Assembly: GCA_903833025.1 (NCBI GenBank)
Contig: CAILDT010000199.1
Location: 1 to 10,886 of the forward strand
Source: an uncultured Bacteroidota bacterium
Lineage (GTDB): Bacteria; Bacteroidota; Bacteroidia; 2-12-FULL-35-15
Reading direction: 5' to 3'
Length of the DNA stretch: 10,886 nt
The notes below the pieces were generated by a model. That model saw only the letters and a program-made list of their open reading frames with translations. It had not been told where the DNA came from and made no database searches. Of the stretch, positions 7,301-10,886 are shown in pieces (position 1 is the stretch's first letter; each line of letters starts with the position of its first letter). The translations under genes were made by a program, and so were the position numbers.

Positions 7301-9254
7301 AGCTGGAAACCAAGCAACAAATGGAGTTGGTACGTGGACATTAATTTCTGGAGCCGGAACAATAACAAATCCTAATTCCGAAACATCAGGTATAACAGGG
7401 TTAGGCGCAGGAGCGAATGTATTTCAATGGGAAATAGACTTATTACCTTGCCCTCCTACAACAAGTCAAGTAACTATCACTTCGGTTGCTGTACCTACAG
7501 TTGCGGCGGCAGGACCAAACCAAACAGTTTGCGGAACCTCTGCAACATTAGCTGGAAACCCTGCATTAGTAGGAACAGGAACGTGGACATTGGTTTCGGG
7601 AAGTGGAACAATAACAACACCTACTTTGGAAACATCGGGTATAACTGGGCTTGGAGTAGGAGCAAATGTATTTCAGTGGGAGATAGATAATGCACCCTGT
7701 CCACCTTCAACAAGTCAGGTAACTATTACTGGAGTAGCCGTGCCAACAGTTGCGGCAGCAGGAGCTAATCAAACAGTATGTGGAATTACAGCAACATTAG
7801 CCGGAAACACTGCCACCGTTGGTACAGGAGCTTGGACGGTTATTAGCGGAACAGGAACGGTTACTAACCCTGCTTTAGGAACATCCGGAATAACAGCACT
7901 AGGAGCAGGAGCAAATGTATTTCAATGGACAATAACAAATGGAATATGCCCATCAACATCAAGCCAAGTAACGATAACAAGTGTAACACCGCCAACAGTT
8001 TCTGTTGCCGGACCAAACCAAACAGTGTGTACAACCACTGCTACATTGGCAGGAAACGCTGCTGCTTCGGGAACAGGAACGTGGACGTTAGTTAGTGGCG
8101 GTGGAACAATTACCAACCCTGCATTGCCAACATCGGGGCTTACAAGCTTAGTAGCTGGTACAGATGTATTTCAATGGACAATAGCGAATGCACCTTGCCC
8201 TGCAACATCTAGCCAAGTAACGATAACAGTAGGTACACCACCGACAATTGCTGTAGCAGGACCAAATCAAACTATATGCGGAACAACTGCAACATTGGCA
8301 GGAAACACTGCTATAGTGGGCACAGGAGTGTGGACATTAATTAGCGGAAGCGGAACGATCACCAATCTGGCATCAGCAACATCAGGATTAACAGCACTTG
8401 CGGCAGGTGCAAATGTATTTCAGTGGACAATTACTAATGCACCTTGTCCGGCATCTACCAGCCAAGTAACAATAACGGCTAACCCAATACCGCCAGCACC
8501 TGTGGTTATAACGCCATTGAGTTTTTGCTTGAATGATTTTACTACACCATTAACAGCAACAGGAATAAATTTACTTTGGTACACTACAGCAGTTGGTGGA
8601 GTTGGAAACCCTGTTGCACCAACACCTTCAACTCTTGCACCAGGTACAACAGATTATTATGTTTCGCAAACTGTAAATGGTTGTGAAAGTCCGAGAGCAA
8701 TTATTACAGTAGTGGTACATCCTTTGCCAGTAGCGGCTTTTTCTGTTCCACAACCAATCAGTATAGAAAACCCAACGGTGCATTTTACTAACCAATCAAT
8801 AGGAGCTACGAGTTGGAACTGGAACTTTGGTGATGCTCTATCTACGGCTTCGTATAATACAAGTCAGTTGCAAAGCCCTAATCATACCTATTTTGCTGCT
8901 GGTACGTATTGTGTTAATTTGAATGTGAGCAATGGTTTTTGTTTTGATAGTATTCAAATTTGTTTGATAATTACACCACAATTTACATTCTATATTCCTA
9001 ATGCGTTTACTCCAAATGGAGATGGAATAAATGATGAGTTCTTCGGAAAGGGCGAAAACATTACGCAATTTGCGATGTCTATTTACGACCGCTGGGGCAA
9101 TTTACTTTTCTATGGTGATGATATTGCCAAGCATTGGGATGGTACGTTTGGTGGTAATATTGTGCAAGAAGATGTGTATGTATATTCGGTTAACATTATA
9201 GATAACCTTGGGCAAGAACATAAATACATTGGCAGTGTGAGTGTGGTGAAGTAA
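4305..9254 (+). CDS. Giant T9SS type B surface protein with eleven tandem Ig-like repeats (adhesin-like)
   Basis: The product is 1649 residues. In order: signal peptide (1-19, ending FAFGQ); a beta-sandwich module starting PANDNC with DDVWFTFIA (about 20-150); a second such module with QPVFYQFTV, YDWAMYDIT and YLIVIDNFD (about 155-310); a PKD domain with WNFGDG and PGTYLISL (about 312-392); a PKD-like domain with FAWTNS and ENGCAGTPVNYTITV (393-484); eleven tandem repeats (485-1395); an Ig-like domain with LLWYTTA and TTDYYVSQ (about 1396-1475); a second PKD domain with WNWNFGD (about 1476-1555); and a CHU_C/T9SS type B sorting domain, YIPNAFTPNGDGINDEF then IYDRWGNLLF (1562-1649). Type B domains send proteins through T9SS and usually leave them attached to the cell surface. 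The make-up, almost all beta-sandwich with no enzyme signature, suits a long adhesive stalk or gliding-type adhesin. The ligand cannot be told from sequence. Confidence 0.93.
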   Translation: MKKALLFLCLFIVGFAFGQAPANDNCTTPQIITIPASGNICINSSNINATTDLLLFACQNAIDDDVWFTFIATGTQNTITITPNGGTPAQQVAFSMSNTNCASGAINVCNASATNGGAATATYSYTPGTQVLVNVTTNGSDGTFQLCITSTTPPPAPGSSCATATTLCDQTNFTVNPMPSNVSALLPSCFFVNLQQPVFYQFTVGVTGTCAWLASPLGLAEYDWAMYDITAGCPGAEVACNYDYGGGNGFPIGMQPGSPSICPTSAFYVLPGDEICPSITVTAGQTYLIVIDNFDASSIGFDFSWAGSTFQMSSSAFTVAPANACNSAVATFVNNSVPVAAASSWNFGDGTTSALHSPPPHNYPTPGTYLISLTTTTANGCVNVSSGSVTVNATPTMTTPANITVCAGSNIPASAFVSNPTGATFAWTNSNAAIGLAANGAGNTPAFVAVNGTGANIVATITVTPTENGCAGTPVNYTITVQPAPTVANAGPNQNVCVATATMAGNVAASGVGTWTLISGTGTITTPNSPTTGITGLGAGANVFQWTITSGACPATTSQVTITVGGAATVAAAGAPQTVCGTVATLAGNVAAIGTGTWTLVSGAGTITTPTLNNSGVTGLGVGANVFQWTITNPPCAPTSSQVTITGVATPTVANAGGNQNVCGTVANLGANTAVAGTGTWTLVSGAGVITNPALFNSGVTGLGAGANVFQWTIANAPCPASTSQVTITSGLPPTVANAGPNQTVCGTTATLAGNLAAVGTGTWTLISGAGVITNPALNTSGVTGLGVGANVFQWTITNAPCPASFSQVTITGVAVPTVANAGAPQTVCGTVATLAGNAAGTGTWTLVSGAGVITNPALFNSGVTGLGAGANVFQWEIDNLPCAPTTSQVTITSVLPPTVAAAGGNQNICGTTATLAGNTATTGTGLWTLISGSGTVTTPSLATSGITGLTVGANVFQWTISNAPCPATTSQTTITVGLIPTVANAGTNQTVCGTTATLAGNQATNGVGTWTLISGAGTITNPNSETSGITGLGAGANVFQWEIDLLPCPPTTSQVTITSVAVPTVAAAGPNQTVCGTSATLAGNPALVGTGTWTLVSGSGTITTPTLETSGITGLGVGANVFQWEIDNAPCPPSTSQVTITGVAVPTVAAAGANQTVCGITATLAGNTATVGTGAWTVISGTGTVTNPALGTSGITALGAGANVFQWTITNGICPSTSSQVTITSVTPPTVSVAGPNQTVCTTTATLAGNAAASGTGTWTLVSGGGTITNPALPTSGLTSLVAGTDVFQWTIANAPCPATSSQVTITVGTPPTIAVAGPNQTICGTTATLAGNTAIVGTGVWTLISGSGTITNLASATSGLTALAAGANVFQWTITNAPCPASTSQVTITANPIPPAPVVITPLSFCLNDFTTPLTATGINLLWYTTAVGGVGNPVAPTPSTLAPGTTDYYVSQTVNGCESPRAIITVVVHPLPVAAFSVPQPISIENPTVHFTNQSIGATSWNWNFGDALSTASYNTSQLQSPNHTYFAAGTYCVNLNVSNGFCFDSIQICLIITPQFTFYIPNAFTPNGDGINDEFFGKGENITQFAMSIYDRWGNLLFYGDDIAKHWDGTFGGNIVQEDVYVYSVNIIDNLGQEHKYIGSVSVVK
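5757..8489 (+). repeat. Eleven in-frame tandem repeats, 249 bp (83 residues) each
   Basis: Units start at 5757, 6006, 6255, 6504, 6753, 6996, 7245, 7494, 7743, 7992 and 8241; the fifth is 243 bp, two codons short near its residue 23. The protein consensus opens PTVANAGPNQTVCGTTATLA and contains GTGTWTLISGSGTITNP, then SGVTGLGAGANVFQWTI, NAPCP and SQVTIT. Cys13, Trp31, Trp62 and Cys69 are kept in all eleven, so each domain probably has its own disulfide. DNA conservation is strongest around the GCAAATGTATTTCAATGG block. Units 2-5 also share ACAGGCACGTGGAC, which drifts in units 6-11. This suggests more recent copying in the N-terminal half. Confidence 0.95.
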
Positions 9255-9275
9255 ACCAGCACAGCCCCTCTCTAT

Positions 9276-9294
9276 CTCTCCCCAAAGGGGAGAG
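9276..9294. terminator. Perfect 8-bp hairpin after the giant surface gene
   Basis: CTCTCCCC-AAA-GGGGAGAG forms a perfect GC-rich stem 21 bp after the stop at 9254. The following sequence (GAATTGTTGCTT) is only moderately T-rich, so rho-independent termination is plausible but not certain. CCCCAAAGGGGAGAGG-type hairpins also occur as dispersed intergenic elements in Bacteroidota, so it may be a repeat copy acting as terminator. Confidence 0.5.
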
Positions 9295-9336
9295 GAATTG
9301 TTGCTTAAAACAAGATGGTTAAATATATAAGTAAAG

Positions 9337-9403
9337 GATACGAAACGTGAGTGAGGGATTGTAGCGTAAAGCCCGACCCAGATTTTTCGTCGGGGACACG
9401 CCC
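9337..9403. repeat. Probable dispersed intergenic element between convergent genes
   Basis: The stretch GTGAGTGAGGGATTGTAGCG followed by AAAGCCCGACCC resembles a GC-richer element that I associate with intergenic regions of several Bacteroidota genomes; this is from memory, and only one copy is seen here. It contains an inverted repeat CCCGAC (9372-9377) / GTCGGG (9389-9394) with an 11-base loop, followed by AAAATTTTTT. The element lies between the ends of the giant surface gene and pdhB, where it could serve as a terminator for pdhB reading leftward. Confidence 0.4.
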
Positions 9404-9432
9404 AAAATTTTTTACAATTTATAGTTTAGAAT

Positions 9433-10416
9433 TTATCTTTTCACGTACATTACCTCTTTCACGGCTTTCACAACTCTCGCAGCATTTGGCAAACTCGCTT
9501 CAATTAAAGTTGGAGCATAGGGCAATGGCACATCAGCACAAGTAACGCGTAATATAGGGGCATCTAAATAATCAAACGCATCCTTCTGAACTTTGAAAGT
9601 TATTTCGGAAGAGATGGAAGCAAGGGGCCACGCCTCTTCTACAATTACTAAACGATTTGTTTTTTTAACAGAAGCAATTATTGCATCGTAATCAATAGGG
9701 CGAACGGTTCGTAAATCAATCACTTCGGCACTTATACCTTCTTTCTCCAATTCAACTGCTGCTGCTAATGCTTGCTTCATTATTTTTCCAAAAGAAACAA
9801 TTGTAACATCTTTCCCTTCTCTTTTAATATCTGCAACACCAATAGGAATAAGGTATTCGCCATCAGGCACTTCGCCTTTGTCGCCATACATTTGTTCGGA
9901 TTCCATAAATATTACTGGGTCGTTGTCTCTGATGGCTGACTTTAAAAGCCCTTTGGCATCAGATGGAATGGAAGGTACTACTACTTTTAATCCGGGGCAG
10001 TTTGCAAACCAGTTTTCAAATGCCTGCGAATGCTGACTGCTTAACATACCTGCTGATGCAGTAGGACCACGAAATACCATAGGGCAAGAGAACTGTCCGC
10101 CGCTCATACTCATCATTTTGGCTGCTCCGTTTATAATTTGGTCAATGGCAACAAGTGAAAAGTTAAAGGTCATAAACTCTACTACGGGACGTAAACCATT
10201 CATAGCTGCACCTACTGCGATGCCTGCAAAACCAAGCTCTGCAATGGGAGTGTCTATTATTCTTTTTTCGCCAAACTCGGCAAGCATTCCTTTGCTTACT
10301 TTGTATGCTCCGTTATATTCGGCTACTTCTTCTCCTATCAAAAATATTTTTTCGTCGCGGCGCATTTCTTCATTTAATGCTTCACGAAGTGCTTCTCTAA
10401 ATTCTAATGTTCTCAT
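9433..10416 (-). CDS. pdhB: Pyruvate dehydrogenase E1 component, beta subunit
   Basis: The product is 327 residues from the ATG at 10416. A TTG at 10476 in the same frame is rejected because its 20-residue extension (LSVLKKQLHLHLNK...) reads through the promoter box and is not part of the family. With the alpha subunit it performs the thiamine-diphosphate-dependent decarboxylation of pyruvate and acetyl transfer to the E2 lipoyl group in the cytoplasm. Residues about 1-180 are the transketolase-type pyrimidine-binding domain: FLIGEEVAEYNGAYKVSKG, in which the glutamate of GEEV contacts thiamine diphosphate; DTPIAELGFAGIAVGAA; then SQHSQAFENWFANCPGLKV. Residues about 200-320 are the transketolase C-terminal domain, with DLRTVRPID and VIVEEAW. 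Length and ends fit the bacterial family. A branched-chain keto-acid E1-beta is the main alternative, but the overall match is to pyruvate. No pdhA or pdhC is beside it, which is usual in this phylum. Confidence 0.94.
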   Translation of the reverse strand: MRTLEFREALREALNEEMRRDEKIFLIGEEVAEYNGAYKVSKGMLAEFGEKRIIDTPIAELGFAGIAVGAAMNGLRPVVEFMTFNFSLVAIDQIINGAAKMMSMSGGQFSCPMVFRGPTASAGMLSSQHSQAFENWFANCPGLKVVVPSIPSDAKGLLKSAIRDNDPVIFMESEQMYGDKGEVPDGEYLIPIGVADIKREGKDVTIVSFGKIMKQALAAAVELEKEGISAEVIDLRTVRPIDYDAIIASVKKTNRLVIVEEAWPLASISSEITFKVQKDAFDYLDAPILRVTCADVPLPYAPTLIEASLPNAARVVKAVKEVMYVKR

Positions 10417-10443
10417 TGTTTCTTTTTTCGTTTTATTGAGGTG

Positions 10444-10451
10444 CAAATGTA
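10444..10451 (-). promoter_or_regulatory. Bacteroidota -7 box of pdhB
   Basis: The minus strand reads TACATTTG, an exact TAnnTTTG match, ending 27 bases before the pdhB ATG. The -33 region has no TTG at the usual distance; that stretch is taken up by the CTCTGTG-type repeat at 10461-10503. The leader is A-rich (CGAAAAAAGAAACA), as is common in this phylum, which makes little use of Shine-Dalgarno pairing. Confidence 0.6.
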
Positions 10452-10460
10452 ATTGTTTTT

Positions 10461-10503
10461 TTAACACAGAGAGCACAGAGAATGCACTGAGATTCGTAGA
10501 GAA
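10461..10503. repeat. CACAGAG-type dispersed repeat upstream of pdhB
   Basis: The plus strand has CACAGAG at 10465 and 10474 and a variant CACTGAG at 10485, in a setting TTAACACAGAGAGCACAGAG. On the pdhB strand this reads CTCTGTGCTCTCTGTGTTAA. Very similar short strings are scattered between genes in many unrelated bacteria (recalled, not searched). It replaces the expected -33 region of the pdhB promoter. Confidence 0.5.
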
Positions 10504-10639
10504 AACAAAATAATTGTTTACGGTTTTTAATTGCTTACTTATGAAGAATGATATTTAATATTTATTGAGGTGAAGAAAATAATTATGATTTATCTACTTA
10601 GTCTTATTTTTTAATTAAATATTGTTTTTTGTTTTACTA
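10504..10639. other. AT-rich spacer with no recognised feature
   Basis: This stretch has long A/T runs and only tiny open frames, for example a nine-codon ATG frame near 10586. I see no promoter box, RNA gene or repeat in it. It leads into the hairpin train and the right-edge array. Confidence 0.5.
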
Positions 10640-10738
10640 AAGGCGGGACGCCTTGTTATATCGGACGTAGCGAAACGCTACGCCGAACTGTGGAATAGTT
10701 AATGGTACAACCATTTTTATGGTGAAATATCATAAAAA
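10640..10738. other. Train of four hairpins leading into the 21-bp array
   Basis: Four inverted repeats follow one another. AAGGCG-GGA-CGCCTT lies at 10640-10654. TCGG(A)CGTAGCG-AAA-CGCTACGCCGA lies at 10661-10686, with an 11-bp stem and one bulged A. AATGGT-ACA-ACCATT lies at 10701-10715. TTTTTATG, a 9-base loop and CATAAAAA lie at 10714-10738. The first two are GC-rich islands in AT-rich DNA, which suggests dispersed palindromic elements or a structured RNA. The last ends two bases before the 21-bp array begins. No adjoining gene reads directly into it. Confidence 0.65.
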
Positions 10739-10739
10739 T

Positions 10740-10886
10740 AAGGATTGGTAAATACACCATTACAATTCAAACATACAACAGAACAATGGAAATATACACC
10801 CGAACAATGGATACAAACACCATAACGATTGATACAGTGTGCGGTACAATTGACAACTACACCCGAACGATTGTAATGGTGTACGG
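10740..10886. repeat. Second degenerate tandem array, seven units of exactly 21 bp, open at the right edge
   Basis: Units start at 10740, 10761, 10782, 10803, 10824, 10845 and 10866, with no insertion or deletion, and the seventh ends on the last base of the window. Each opens with an 8-base core near AACAATGG / AACGATTG / TACAATTG, and most end in TACACCCG or ACACCAT. Units five and seven instead carry GTGTGCGG and GGTGTACGG, close to the complement of that end. The period equals that of the array at 3011-3304. One plus-strand frame stays open through the array (see findings), but a coding role is not established. Confidence 0.8.

Noticed and set aside
5529..8116. Several 60-114 codon frames on both strands inside the Ig-like repeats
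   Set aside because: They repeat with the 249-bp unit, have odd composition (Cys/Ser/Arg/Asn-rich) and are shadows of the giant gene.
9351..9545. 64-codon plus-strand frame
   Set aside because: It starts in the intergenic repeat and overlaps the end of pdhB on the other strand; no protein-like features.
10118..10513. 131-codon plus-strand frame opposite pdhB
   Set aside because: It is antisense to the conserved start of pdhB, runs through its promoter, and has no recognisable domain.
10740..10884. Minus-strand frames open from the right edge through the second array
   Set aside because: They give cysteine-rich seven-residue repeats with no start visible and are best explained by the 21-bp period.

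Overview
The window is AT-rich and comes from a member of the Bacteroidota. Three independent signs point there: secreted proteins carrying type IX secretion system (T9SS) sorting domains of both type A and type B, three exact TAnnTTTG -7 boxes just upstream of start codons, and a stand-alone pyruvate dehydrogenase E1-beta gene of the form usual in this phylum. I cannot name a genus from the sequence alone.

Layout. Positions 1-2866 are a minus-strand operon of three secreted or surface genes, read right to left: a small exported protein of unknown role (2866-2456), a small T9SS type A protein (2406-1906), and a long fibre-like protein with a YadA-like head and an S74 intramolecular-chaperone domain (1906 to beyond the left edge). 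The last pair overlap by one base (TAATG). The fibre gene is open to position 1 and its C-terminus lies outside the window. Positions 2867-3447 form a divergent intergenic region holding two promoters and a striking array of degenerate 21-bp repeats. Positions 3448-3804 encode a small XRE-like DNA-binding protein with a C-terminal coiled coil. Positions 3965-9254 are a plus-strand pair: a small exported protein and a 1649-residue T9SS type B surface protein with eleven tandem Ig-like repeats. After a convergent intergenic region with hairpins comes pdhB on the minus strand (10416-9433). The last 470 bases contain no supported gene but hold the pdhB promoter, a CTCTGTG-type repeat, a train of four hairpins and a second 21-bp array that runs off the right edge.

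How it fits together. Most coding capacity serves the cell surface: proteins exported by Sec, then (for those with sorting domains) through T9SS, and displayed as adhesin- or fibre-like structures. pdhB is central metabolism and unrelated to its neighbours. The part that known families do not explain is the pair of intergenic arrays with an exact 21-bp period, roughly two turns of DNA. One of them lies just upstream of a gene for a small DNA-binding protein. Their shared period is plain in the sequence; their function and common origin are inference.
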